The position numbers and the translations under genes are program-made. The notes under the pieces are model-generated. The model saw only the letters and a program-made list of their open reading frames with translations, did not search any database and had not been told where the DNA came from. This document shows, one piece after another, positions 35,097 through 43,159 of a stretch of 64,000 nucleotides of DNA. The stretch spans positions 248,001 to 312,000 of the forward strand of contig NZ_FMCR01000004.1 in the NCBI RefSeq assembly GCF_900091575.1, in the 5' to 3' direction. This stretch comes from Micromonospora saelicesensis. Its GTDB lineage: Bacteria; Actinomycetota; Actinomycetes; Mycobacteriales; Micromonosporaceae. Position 1 is the stretch's first letter, and each line of letters opens with the position of its first letter.

Positions 35097-35900
35097 GTGA
35101 CGATGGAGCTCCGTGTGCTGGTGGACGACCCGGGTGACCCGCGCAGTCGCGAGGTGCCCCTGGACTTCCCTCGGGAGTGGATCGAGTTCGCCGACCCGGC
35201 CGACGAGACGCACCTGATCCGGGCCGACCTGACCTGGTTGCTCTCCCGCTGGACCTGCATCTTCGGCAAGGGCTGCCACGGCATCATCGCCGGCCGGGCC
35301 GCCGACGGTTGCTGCTCGCACGGGGCGTTCTTCACCGACTCGGACGACGAGAAGCGGGTTCGCAACGCCGTCCGGCGACTCACCCCGTCGACCTGGCAGC
35401 ATTTCCGGCGCGGGTTCAAGAACTGGACCGACGAGGACACCATCGACGGCAAGAACCCGGCCCGCCGCACGGCCACCCAGGGCGCCGACGGCCCGTGCGT
35501 GTTCCTCAACGACGCCGACTTCGCCGGCGGTGGCGGTTGCGCCCTGCACGCCCAGGCGCTGCGCGACGGGGTGCACCCGTTGGAATACAAGCCGGACGTC
35601 TGTTGGCAGCTGCCGATCCGCCGCGATCAGGACTGGGTGAAGCGACCGGACAACAGCAAGGTGCTGGTCTCCACCCTGTCCGAGTTCGACCGGCGGGGCT
35701 GGGGAGCTGGCGGGCACGACCTGGACTGGTGGTGCACCTCCTCGACGGACGCGCACGTCGGCACCGAGCCGATGTACCTGTCGTACGGGCCGGAGCTGAC
35801 CGCCCTGATCGGCGCTCCCGCGTACGAGCGGCTGGCCGAGCTGTGCGCGACCAGAACGAAGCAGGGCATGATCGCCCCGCACCCCGCCGACGAGGTCTAG
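35097..35900 (+). CDS. Conserved Cys-rich actinobacterial protein (Rv0495c-like)
   Basis: The 267-residue protein has no recognised enzymatic domain. Conserved-looking Cys/His clusters are WLLSRWTCIFGKGCHG, DGCCSHGAFFTDSD, CVFLNDADFAGGGGCALHA, PDVCWQLPIRRDQDW and DWWCTSSTDAHVG. They suggest a metal or Fe-S site like that of YkgJ/DUF3109-type proteins. It sits divergently beside ppx, as Rv0495c does beside ppx1 in M. tuberculosis (from memory). Start GTG 35097 or ATG 35103. Role unknown; it is probably cytoplasmic, with no signal peptide or membrane helix. Confidence 0.8.
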   Translation: MTMELRVLVDDPGDPRSREVPLDFPREWIEFADPADETHLIRADLTWLLSRWTCIFGKGCHGIIAGRAADGCCSHGAFFTDSDDEKRVRNAVRRLTPSTWQHFRRGFKNWTDEDTIDGKNPARRTATQGADGPCVFLNDADFAGGGGCALHAQALRDGVHPLEYKPDVCWQLPIRRDQDWVKRPDNSKVLVSTLSEFDRRGWGAGGHDLDWWCTSSTDAHVGTEPMYLSYGPELTALIGAPAYERLAELCATRTKQGMIAPHPADEV

Positions 35901-36083
35901 CCGTCGTGGTCAGAGTCCAGTGACTGCGACGCTTCCACCTGACGACGACCCGGCACAGCGAGACGCCGCGGACTTCGGCGGTTTCGCGGACGAGATCATC
36001 GGACGCCACGCCACACTGCTCGCTCGTCTACAGAGCGACGCCACAAGGGCCGAGGGCAAGGAGCCGTTGCGTCCGACGGGACG

Positions 36084-36189
36084 CCTTTGGAGCTGACTCG
36101 TTTACGGCATCGGCTCTACGGACGTCAGCTCTACGACGTCAGCTCTACGGCGTCGGCGGATGACTCGTCTGTGACATCAGCTCCAAAGG
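36084..36189. repeat. 106-bp stem-loop element with internal 14-bp tandem repeats
   Basis: Exact 13-bp arms CCTTTGGAGCTGA (36084-36096) and TCAGCTCCAAAGG (36177-36189) enclose two perfect tandem copies of GACGTCAGCTCTAC (36121-36134, 36135-36148) and a degenerate copy at 36106-36119. The rest of the 412-bp gap 35901-36312 has the regX3 terminator and no recognisable gene. No transposase is present; a small non-autonomous element or a structured RNA are both possible. Confidence 0.75.
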
Positions 36190-36266
36190 GCCGCATCAAC
36201 GGACTCGCCCCCGCCGCTCAGGCGGCTCAGCTCTCGGAGCTGGCCGGCCGAGCAAGGGCGGACAGG

Positions 36267-36303
36267 CCGAAGGGGGCCTGCGTCGAGCGCAGACCCCCTT
36301 CGG
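36267..36303 (-). terminator. Strong terminator after regX3
   Basis: CCGAAGGGGG (36267-36276) pairs with CCCCCTTCGG (36294-36303), with an additional CTGCG/CGCAG stem toward a 5-base loop (one unpaired base each side). It lies 10 bases beyond the response-regulator stop on the minus strand. Confidence 0.85.
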
Positions 36304-36312
36304 GTACGCCGA

Positions 36313-37014
36313 TCACGGCTCGAACTTGTAGCCCAGACCCCGCACGGTCACGATGAAGCGCGGCGCGGACGGTTCCGGCTCGATCTTGGAGCGCAGCCGC
36401 TTGACGTGCACGTCCAGCGTCTTGGTGTCACCGACGTAGTCGGCGCCCCAGACCCGGTCGATGAGCTGGCCGCGGGTGAGCACCCGGCCCGCGTTGCGCA
36501 GCAGCAGCTCCAGCAACTCGAATTCCTTCAGCGGGAGCTGTACGGCCCCGCCGTCGACGGTCACCACGTGCCGCTCGATGTCCATCCGCACCGGCCCGGC
36601 GGCGAGCGTCGGCGCACCCGCCTCGGCCACCTCCGGGCTCTGCCGGCGCAGCACCGCCCGGATCCGGGCGACCAGTTCCCGCGGCGAGTACGGCTTCGTG
36701 ACGTAGTCGTCGGCGCCGATCTCCAGCCCGACCACCTTGTCGATCTCGCTGTCCCGGGCGGTGACCATGATGATCGGCACGGCGGAGCGCTGCCGCAACT
36801 GCCGGCAGACCTCGGTCCCCGACATCTCGGGCAACATCAGGTCGAGCAGCACGATGTCGGCGCCGGTCCGGTCGAACTCGGTGAGGGCGTCGGTGCCGGT
36901 CGCGGCGACCGAAACCTCAAAGCCCTCCTTACGGAGCATGTACGACAAGGCGTCGGAGAACGACTCCTCGTCCTCGACCACGAGAACGCGGCTCAACGGG
37001 GATTTCCTTTCCAT
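36313..37014 (-). CDS. regX3: RegX3/PhoP-type response regulator
   Basis: This OmpR-family regulator of 233 residues controls phosphate-starvation genes. The receiver has VLVVEDEESFSDALSYMLRK, phosphoacceptor Asp in DIVLLDLMLPEMSG and ITMVTARDSEIDKV-like switch residues. The winged helix ends in GQLIDRVWGADYVGDTKTLD, VHVKRLRSKIEPEPSAPRFI and VTVRGLGYKFEP, which is near-identical to mycobacterial RegX3 as I recall it. It lies 6 bases after the kinase stop. The pair is divergent from phoU across a PHO-box-like region. It is called phoP in Streptomyces. Confidence 0.93.
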   Translation of the reverse strand: MERKSPLSRVLVVEDEESFSDALSYMLRKEGFEVSVAATGTDALTEFDRTGADIVLLDLMLPEMSGTEVCRQLRQRSAVPIIMVTARDSEIDKVVGLEIGADDYVTKPYSPRELVARIRAVLRRQSPEVAEAGAPTLAAGPVRMDIERHVVTVDGGAVQLPLKEFELLELLLRNAGRVLTRGQLIDRVWGADYVGDTKTLDVHVKRLRSKIEPEPSAPRFIVTVRGLGYKFEP

Positions 37015-37020
37015 TTGCTG

Positions 37021-38304
37021 TCAGACCTGCCGTAGCCCAGTCGGACCGGACTCGATCCCAACCGGCGGCAGTGTCGCCAGGAGGTCATCCGGTGGACTGG
37101 CGGGCAGCCGGAGGGTGAACGTCGATCCACCACCAAGAGTGCTCGACACCTCGACCCGTCCGCCATGGTTGCTCGCAATGTGTTTCACGATCGCCAGACC
37201 GAGCCCGGTGCCGCCGGTGGCACGCGAGCGGGCCTGGTCGGCCCGGTAGAACCGCTCGAAGATCCGGTCGACGTCGGTGGGGGCGATACCGATGCCCTGG
37301 TCGGCGACGGCGACCTCGACGTGCTCGTCGTCGCCGCGGAGGGTCACCCGCACCGTGGTGTCCTCGCCCGAGTAGTTGATGGCGTTCTCCACCAGGTTCG
37401 CCACCGCCGTGGCGAGTTGGGAGTCGCTGCCGTACGCGGTGAGACCACGCGCCCCGTCCACCGTCACCGCGACACCTCGGGCGGAGGCCGTGGTGCGGGT
37501 CCGGTCGACCACCTCGGCGATCACCCAGTCCAGTGCGACGGGCTCCGGTGGCGGCTGCGGCTCAGCCCCCTGCAACCGGGTCAGCTCCAGCAACTCCTGC
37601 ACCAGCCGACCCAGCCGGGTCGACTCGTGCTGGATCCGTTCGGCGAACCGGCGGGCGGCCACCAGGTCCTCGGAGAGGTCGGGTAGCGCGGCGTCGGCCG
37701 GCTCGGTTGCGTCCAGCAACGCCTCGGCGAGCAGTTGCAGGGCCCCGATCGGGGTCTTCAGCTCGTGGCTCACGTTGGCCACGAAGTCGCGTCGTACCCG
37801 GGTCAGCCGGTGCGACTCGGTCACGTCGACCGCCTCGACCGCGACGAAGCCGTTGCCGAGACCCATCGCCCGCAGGTGCACGCCGAGCGGGTTCTCCCCC
37901 GCGCTGTCGCGACCTCGGGGCAGGTCCAGCTCGATCTCGCGTCGCACGCCGGTGCGTCGCACCTGGCCGGCGAGGGTACGGATCAGCGGGTGCGCGGCGA
38001 TTGAGCCGGGGGTGCTGCCGGTACGCAGCAGCCCCATCGCGCGGGCGGCCGGGTTGATCAGCACGGGGACGTCGTCGTTGTCCAGAACCACGACACCGGC
38101 CCGGAGTGAGTCGATCGTCCGGCGGCCGAGCCCGGCCTGCTGCTCGTCGGCTATCGCGGGCCTCCCCCTGCTCCAGCGGAAGCGGACGCTCCCCGTCGAC
38201 GTGGAGTGACCGTCCCGCCTCGGCAGGAACCGGGGCAGCAGCAGACCGGCGGCCATCCCGGCCACCAACGCCAGGGCCACCACGACCGCCACCGCCCACT
38301 CCAC
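37021..38304 (-). CDS. senX3: SenX3/PhoR-type sensor histidine kinase
   Basis: The 427-residue kinase has one N-terminal membrane helix (about 4-26), a PAS-like region (about 65-165, AGVVVLDNDDVPVLINPAAR), HisKA with FVANVSHELKTPIGAL and HATPase with NLVENAINYSG, DQGIGIAPTD and TGLGLAIVKH. This matches SenX3/PhoR, which lacks a large extracellular sensor and monitors phosphate through the Pst-PhoU complex. It is followed by regX3. The ATG at 38304 faces phoU across 204 bases. Confidence 0.92.
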   Translation of the reverse strand: MEWAVAVVVALALVAGMAAGLLLPRFLPRRDGHSTSTGSVRFRWSRGRPAIADEQQAGLGRRTIDSLRAGVVVLDNDDVPVLINPAARAMGLLRTGSTPGSIAAHPLIRTLAGQVRRTGVRREIELDLPRGRDSAGENPLGVHLRAMGLGNGFVAVEAVDVTESHRLTRVRRDFVANVSHELKTPIGALQLLAEALLDATEPADAALPDLSEDLVAARRFAERIQHESTRLGRLVQELLELTRLQGAEPQPPPEPVALDWVIAEVVDRTRTTASARGVAVTVDGARGLTAYGSDSQLATAVANLVENAINYSGEDTTVRVTLRGDDEHVEVAVADQGIGIAPTDVDRIFERFYRADQARSRATGGTGLGLAIVKHIASNHGGRVEVSSTLGGGSTFTLRLPASPPDDLLATLPPVGIESGPTGLRQV

Positions 38305-38376
38305 CCGGCGATCGTAGGGTCATTGTTAACCTGGCTACCACACAGAACGGGACGAACTACCCTCACTTACGGAAGT

Positions 38377-38417
38377 GTTCACCCCCACGTCTGGCGTCGT
38401 TCACCGTGGTTCATCCG
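38377..38417. promoter_or_regulatory. PHO-box-like direct repeats between senX3 and phoU
   Basis: GTTCACC occurs at 38377-38383 and 38399-38405, exactly 22 bases (two 11-bp units) apart, followed by GTTCATC at 38409. Streptomyces PHO boxes are 11-bp direct repeats built on GTTCACC. Their location between the divergent senX3 and phoU genes supports autoregulation by RegX3/PhoP. Binding itself is inferred. Confidence 0.72.
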
Positions 38418-38508
38418 GGATCCGTCCACGCGCCCTACCGTTGGCGTCGCACCTGCTCAACCCCCTGCGCCGGCACCCGTCGGCGGCGACCGACCACAGG
38501 ACGTGATG

Positions 38509-39162
38509 ATGCGCGACGAGTTCCGGGCCGACCTCCAGATCGTCAGCCAACTGCTGGTGGACATGGCGGAGGGCGTCCGCGCCGCCATGCGCCAGGCCAC
38601 CCGGGCCCTGCTCACCGCCGACCGGCAGGCCGCCGAGACGGTCATCGAGCGGGACGCCGAGATCGACGACCTCTACCGGCACGTCGAGGAGCGGGTCTGT
38701 GACCTGCTCGCCCGACAGGCGCCGGTCGCCTCCGACCTCCGGGCGATGATCACCGCGCTGCACGTGGCCGCTGATCTGGAGCGGATGGGCGACCTCGCCG
38801 AGCACGTGGCGAAGACCGCGCTGCGCCGGCACCCCTCCCCCGCCGTCCCGGCCGAGCTGCGGACGGTCTTCACCGAGATGTCCGAGATCGCCGACCGGAT
38901 GGCCGTGAAGATCGGTTCGGTGCTGGCGAAGCCCGACGCCGACCTCGCCGGCGAACTGGACCGCGACGACGACGCTATGGATGAGCTGCACAAGAACCTG
39001 TTCGCCGTGCTGCTCGGCGACGACTGGCCGTACGGGGTGGAGACGGCGATCGACGCCACCCTGCTGGGCCGCTTCTACGAGCGCTTCGCCGACCACGCGG
39101 TCAACGCCGGCGAGCACGTGATCTACCTGATCACCGGGGAGAGCGCGCCCAGCAGTAACTGA
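38509..39162 (+). CDS. phoU: Phosphate signalling protein PhoU
   Basis: The protein has two PhoU three-helix repeats, with the metal-binding-type motifs VIERDAEIDDLYRHVEERVC, LHVAADLERMGDLAEHVAKT and RFYERFADHAVNAGEHVIYL. The AGGA at 38498-38501 is 4 bases from ATG 38506 and 7 bases from ATG 38509, so 38509 (217 residues, MRDEFRAD) is preferred. PhoU represses PhoR/SenX3 signalling when phosphate is plentiful. It is divergent from senX3-regX3 as in Streptomyces. Confidence 0.94.
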   Translation: MRDEFRADLQIVSQLLVDMAEGVRAAMRQATRALLTADRQAAETVIERDAEIDDLYRHVEERVCDLLARQAPVASDLRAMITALHVAADLERMGDLAEHVAKTALRRHPSPAVPAELRTVFTEMSEIADRMAVKIGSVLAKPDADLAGELDRDDDAMDELHKNLFAVLLGDDWPYGVETAIDATLLGRFYERFADHAVNAGEHVIYLITGESAPSSN

Positions 39163-39171
39163 CTGACACGC

Positions 39172-39218
39172 AAAGGGGCCCCTCGCCATCGCTCTCCGCG
39201 ATGACGAGGGGCCCCTTT
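39172..39218. terminator. Bidirectional terminator between phoU and gpmA
   Basis: Perfect 14-bp arms AAAGGGGCCCCTCG (39172-39185) and CGAGGGGCCCCTTT (39205-39218) give A-run and T-run flanks, so it can stop transcription from both convergent genes. Confidence 0.9.
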
Positions 39219-39226
39219 CTGGTGGC

Positions 39227-39994
39227 TCAGCGCCCCTGGTTGGCCACCGCAGCGGCGGCTGCCTTCGCAGCGGTCGGGTCGAGGTAGGTGCCGCCCAGAG
39301 TGAGCGGGCGCAGCTGCGGGTCGAGGTCGTAGCGCAGCGGGATGCCCGTCGGGATGTTCAGCTTGGCGATCGCCTCGTCGGAGATCTGGTCGAGGTGCTT
39401 GACGAGGGCGCGCAGCGAGTTGCCGTGCGCGGCCACCAGCACCGTCCGGCCGGCCAGGATGTCCGGCACGATCGAGTCGTACCAGTAGGGCAGCATCCGG
39501 TCGACGACGTCCTTGAGGCACTCGGTGCGCGGCATCAGCTCGGTCGGCAGCAGCGCGTAGCGCGGGTCACCCACCTGCGACCACTCGTCGTTGTCGTCGA
39601 TGGGCGGCGGTGGCGTGTCGTACGACCGGCGCCAGAGCATGAACTGCTCCTCGCCGTACTCGTCGAGGGTCTGCTTCTTGTTCTTGCCCTGCAGGGCGCC
39701 GTAGTGGCGCTCGTTGAGCCGCCACGACCGGCGCACGGCGATCCAGTGCCGGTCGGCGGCGTTGAGCGCCAGCTCGGCGGTGCGGATCGCACGGCGCATC
39801 ACGCTGGTGTGCACGACGTCCGGCAGCAGGCTGTGCTCGCGCATCAACTCGCCGCCGCGCCGCGCCTCGCCCTCGCCCTTCTCGGTCAGGTCGACGTCCA
39901 CCCAGCCGGTGAAGAGGTTCTTGGCATTCCAGTCGCTCTCACCGTGTCGCAGCAGGACCAGCGTCCCGACGGTGGGCCCTTCGCTCGCAGTCAT
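39227..39994 (-). CDS. gpmA: 2,3-bisphosphoglycerate-dependent phosphoglycerate mutase
   Basis: This glycolytic enzyme interconverts 3- and 2-phosphoglycerate. It has 255 residues from the ATG at 39994. The phosphohistidine motif is VLLRHGESDWNAKNLFTGW, and the family signatures LNERHYGALQGKNKKQT and VAAHGNSLRALVKHL follow. Gpm1 lies next to senX3-regX3 in mycobacteria too; here phoU is inserted between them. An alternative start three codons upstream (ATG ATC CGC ATG) is possible. Confidence 0.96.
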   Translation of the reverse strand: MTASEGPTVGTLVLLRHGESDWNAKNLFTGWVDVDLTEKGEGEARRGGELMREHSLLPDVVHTSVMRRAIRTAELALNAADRHWIAVRRSWRLNERHYGALQGKNKKQTLDEYGEEQFMLWRRSYDTPPPPIDDNDEWSQVGDPRYALLPTELMPRTECLKDVVDRMLPYWYDSIVPDILAGRTVLVAAHGNSLRALVKHLDQISDEAIAKLNIPTGIPLRYDLDPQLRPLTLGGTYLDPTAAKAAAAAVANQGR

Positions 39995-40146
39995 GCGGAT
40001 CATCCTGCCTCAACCGCCCGACGGACACGCGGGCAGCCGTCGTGACGACCACCACGTGAAAAACCTGATGACCAGCGGATCCGGCCGCCACTAGGGTTGT
40101 AAGGCACGTCAGTCACATCGGTCATTACTTGCAAGCGGGGCGCCAT

Positions 40147-41427
40147 ATGCGGACGATGCGGAGTTGGTTCCGGGACACCACCGGCGGCCTACCGACCACC
40201 TTCTGGTACCTGTGGTCCGGCACCCTGATCAACCGACTCGGCTCGTTCGTCCTCGTCTTCCTGGCCATCTACCTGACCCAGGAACGTGGCTTCTCGGCCT
40301 CGCAGGCCGGCCTGGTGATCGGCCTCTGGGGTGTCGGCGGGGCGTTCGGCACGACCGCCGGCGGCACTCTGGCCGACCGGTGGGGACGCCGGCCCACGCT
40401 GCTCACCGCCCACGTGGGCGCGGCGGCCATGATGCTCGGGCTCGGGCTGGCCCGGGATCTCTGGGCGGTGGCGCTGGGCGCGCTGCTGCTCGGCATGTTC
40501 GCCGAGGCGGCCCGGCCCGCGTTCGGGGCGATGATGATCGACGTGGTGCCGGCGAAGGACCGGCTGCGCGCCTTCTCGCTCAACTACTGGGCGATCAACC
40601 TCGGCTTCGCCTGCGCGGCCGTCCTCGCCGGCCTCGCCGCACAGGCCGACTACCTGCTGCTGTTCGTGGTCGACGCGGCCACCATGCTGATCACCGCGCT
40701 GATCATCTTCAGCAAGGTGCCGGAGACCCGACAGGCCGGCCCCGCCACCGCCGTCACGGCAGCAGCGGCTCCGCGCGGCGCGCTGCGCACCATCCTCACC
40801 GACCGGGTCTACCTCGGCTTCGTGGCACTCAACCTGTTCGCCGCGCTGGTGTTCCTCCAGCACATCTCGATGCTGCCGATCGCGATGGGCGACGACGGTC
40901 TGAGCCCGGCCACCTACGGCTCGGTGATCGCGCTCAACGGCATCCTCATCGTGGTCGGACAGCTCTTCGTGCCCCGGCTGATCCGGGGTCGGAGCCGCTC
41001 GCACGTGCTCGCGCTGGCGTCCGTCGTGATGGGCGTGGGGTTCGGGCTGACCGCGTTCGCCGGCACCCCGTGGTTCTACGGGCTGACAGTGCTGATCTGG
41101 ACGGTCGGCGAGATGCTGAACTCGCCGTCCAACTCCACGCTGATCGCCGAACTGTCCCCGGCCGAACTGCGCGGTCGCTACCAGGGCGTGTTCTCCCTCT
41201 CGTGGCAGATCGCCGGGGCCAGCGCGCCGATCCTCGGCGGCTTGGTGCGCGAGCACGCCGGCAACGACACCCTCTGGTACGGCTGCGCCGCGCTCGGCCT
41301 CCTGACCGCAGTGGCCCACCTGGTGTCCGGGCCGGCCCGGGAACGGCGGGCGGCCGCGCTACGCCGCTCCGGCGAGGCACTGGCACCGACGACCGCCTCC
41401 CGGACGCCGCAGACCGCCGAAGCGTAA
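40147..41427 (+). CDS. MFS transporter, first of a tandem pair
   Basis: The 426-residue protein has 12 predicted transmembrane helices, with the MFS loop motif GGTLADRWGRRPTLLTAH between helices 2 and 3. It begins MRTMRSWFRDTTGGLPTTFW. The ATG at 40147 is used; a TTG six codons upstream and an ATG at 40156 are alternatives. The next gene is a clear paralogue with matching N-terminus (GGLPxTFWYLWxGxLINR). Drug/sugar-efflux-type family, substrate unknown. Confidence 0.9.
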   Translation: MRTMRSWFRDTTGGLPTTFWYLWSGTLINRLGSFVLVFLAIYLTQERGFSASQAGLVIGLWGVGGAFGTTAGGTLADRWGRRPTLLTAHVGAAAMMLGLGLARDLWAVALGALLLGMFAEAARPAFGAMMIDVVPAKDRLRAFSLNYWAINLGFACAAVLAGLAAQADYLLLFVVDAATMLITALIIFSKVPETRQAGPATAVTAAAAPRGALRTILTDRVYLGFVALNLFAALVFLQHISMLPIAMGDDGLSPATYGSVIALNGILIVVGQLFVPRLIRGRSRSHVLALASVVMGVGFGLTAFAGTPWFYGLTVLIWTVGEMLNSPSNSTLIAELSPAELRGRYQGVFSLSWQIAGASAPILGGLVREHAGNDTLWYGCAALGLLTAVAHLVSGPARERRAAALRRSGEALAPTTASRTPQTAEA

Positions 41428-41469
41428 GGAGTGGCGCGGCGGTGCCGGATTACCTACTGTGCAGTGGAA

Positions 41470-41490
41470 ACAGTTAACAATCCGAACTGT
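41470..41490. promoter_or_regulatory. Inverted repeat upstream of second MFS gene
   Basis: ACAGTT (41470-41475) and AACTGT (41485-41490) flank a 9-base AT-rich spacer just before the GGGAGG RBS of the second transporter. This could be a repressor site or part of a promoter in the 74-bp gap. Short arms, so weak evidence. Confidence 0.35.
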
Positions 41491-41501
41491 CGGGAGGTCG
41501 G

Positions 41502-42794
41502 GTGCACGCCCTGCGGCGCTGGTGGCATGACACCGCAGGCGGACTACCCGCCACCTTCTGGTACCTCTGGGCCGGCCTGCTGATCAACCGGGCCGGCGCG
41601 TTCGCCATGCTGTTCCTCTCGCTCTACCTCACCGACGTACGTGGCGCGAGCGAAGGCCTGGCCGGCACAGTGGTCGGCGCGTACGGGGCCGGCGGAGCGG
41701 CCGGCGTACTGCTCGGCGGGGTGCTCGCCGACCGGTGGGGACGCCGCGCGACCCTGCTCGCCGCGCACCTGGCCACTGTCGGCCTGATGGTGGCGCTCGC
41801 CTTCACCCGACCCCTGCTGCTGATCGCTGTGCTCTCCGCGCTGATCGGCGTGGTCCACTCGATGCCCAGCCCGGCGTTCGTGGCGGCGATCGTCGACGTG
41901 GTGCCCGCCGAGCGCCGCTCGCGGGCGTTCAACCTTCAGTTCTGGGCGTTCAACCTGGGCATGGCGGTCGCCTCGCTGCTCGCCGGAGTCCTGGCCGAGG
42001 CGAGCTTCACCGCACTGTTCCTGGTCGACGCGGGCGCCACACTGACCGCCGCAGCCGTGATCGCCTGGAAGGTGCCCGAAACCCTGCGGCTGGCCCGGCC
42101 AACGGCCGGCCCACCGCCCGCCACAGCGGCACCGAAATCCATCCGGACCCGCCGGCCGGGACTGCACACCGCGCTCACCGACCGCACCTTCCTGGTGTTC
42201 GTCGGGCTCACCTTCGTGCTGGCCGTACTCACCATGCAGACGTCGACCATCATGCCGCTGGCCATGCGCGCGGACGGCCTGGGCCCATCGGCGTACGGGC
42301 TGGTGGTGGCGCTCGGCGGCGCGCTGATCGTGGTAGGGCAGTTGTTCGTGCCCCGGCTGATCGACCGGCACCGCAAGGACGTCGTGCTGGCCGCCTCCAC
42401 GGCGCTGCTCGCGCTCGGTTTCGGGGCGCTCGCCATCGCTGACGAACTGGCCATCTACCTGGGTGCCGCAGTGGTCTGGACGGTCGGCTCGATGCTCGCC
42501 GCCCCGCCCAACGCGCAGATCAACGCGGACCTGGCGCCACCGCAGCTACGAGCGCGCTACCAGTCGGTCTTCTACCTGACGTTCCCGGCCGCGGCGTTCG
42601 TCGCGCCCACCCTCGGCGGGGTGAGCCTTCAGCACCTCGGCGACCGGCACTGGCTGATCGTGGGCGGGCTGGGTCTGCTGGCCGCGCTCGGGCACCTGTT
42701 CGCCGGACCACCCCGGGAGCGGCACGTCGCCGCGCTGCGCCGGGTTGTCGACCCGGAGCCGACAACCACCGCAGACCGGGTATCGACCGGATAA
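41502..42794 (+). CDS. MFS transporter, second of a tandem pair
   Basis: The 430-residue protein has 12 membrane helices and the loop motif GGVLADRWGRRATLLAAH. It is a paralogue of the preceding transporter from end to end, including AFxxAIVDVVPAERRSRAFN and a DLAPPQLRARYQSVF-like segment. GTG at 41502 follows GGGAGG (41491-41496) at 5 bases. The spacing of 74 bases with its own repeat suggests a tandem duplication followed by separate control. Substrate unknown. Confidence 0.9.
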   Translation: MHALRRWWHDTAGGLPATFWYLWAGLLINRAGAFAMLFLSLYLTDVRGASEGLAGTVVGAYGAGGAAGVLLGGVLADRWGRRATLLAAHLATVGLMVALAFTRPLLLIAVLSALIGVVHSMPSPAFVAAIVDVVPAERRSRAFNLQFWAFNLGMAVASLLAGVLAEASFTALFLVDAGATLTAAAVIAWKVPETLRLARPTAGPPPATAAPKSIRTRRPGLHTALTDRTFLVFVGLTFVLAVLTMQTSTIMPLAMRADGLGPSAYGLVVALGGALIVVGQLFVPRLIDRHRKDVVLAASTALLALGFGALAIADELAIYLGAAVVWTVGSMLAAPPNAQINADLAPPQLRARYQSVFYLTFPAAAFVAPTLGGVSLQHLGDRHWLIVGGLGLLAALGHLFAGPPRERHVAALRRVVDPEPTTTADRVSTG

Positions 42795-42804
42795 CGGACG
42801 CAAA

Positions 42805-42838
42805 GCGCCCACCACGTCCCTGAGGTCGTGGTGGGCGC
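42805..42838 (+). terminator. Terminator after MFS pair
   Basis: Perfect 12-bp arms GCGCCCACCACG (42805-42816) and CGTGGTGGGCGC (42827-42838) with a 10-base loop, 11 bases after the transporter stop. Confidence 0.85.
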
Positions 42839-43159
42839 CCGCCGGTGGGGCCGGCGGCGGCGGGCAACACTCACCCCCGTAAGCATCGCCCGCTCACGCC
42901 GCCGGTCCAAACAGGTGGGAACCGTCCCCCAACGGTTATTCCACCCGTCCCCTCGCGCCTCGTCTGGTGCGCGGATCTGATCGATCCGCCGCTCCCCCGA
43001 ACGTTTCCAAACGTGGCGCGGTGCAATAAAGCTAGTTCGCCCGGATTCTGGATTCAACCCAGAACGGCTGTCTCGCCGGTCACAACTGGCGAGTATCCGC
43101 TGCTCCGGCCTCGTCCGTTGGCAACAGCCGGTTACCCGTCGGCCATTCCCGCAAACACC
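42839..43159. other. Gene-free interval with two adjacent stem-loops
   Basis: The interval between the MFS terminator and the H1-like gene has no credible reading frame. It includes a hairpin TTCTGG/CCAGAA (43046-43064, 7-base loop) followed at 43073-43094 by a CTCGCC/GGCGAG hairpin, both in a locally AT-richer stretch. On the minus strand they are the 3' region of the H1-like gene; on the plus strand they could be a small RNA. It is not a recognisable tRNA. Confidence 0.4.

Noticed and set aside
36106..36148. Three repeat units resembling a CRISPR array
   Set aside because: Repeats are 14 bp, directly adjacent with no spacers, and no cas gene is present.
36087..36356. Short plus-strand frame over the repeat element and regX3 terminator
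   Set aside because: It runs through the stem-loop repeats and terminator and into the antisense of regX3; no RBS or family resemblance.
43046..43064. Hairpin with GGTTGAATCC on the minus strand as a tRNA T-arm
   Set aside because: The loop lacks the TTCRA pattern in register and no acceptor, D or anticodon arms can be found nearby.
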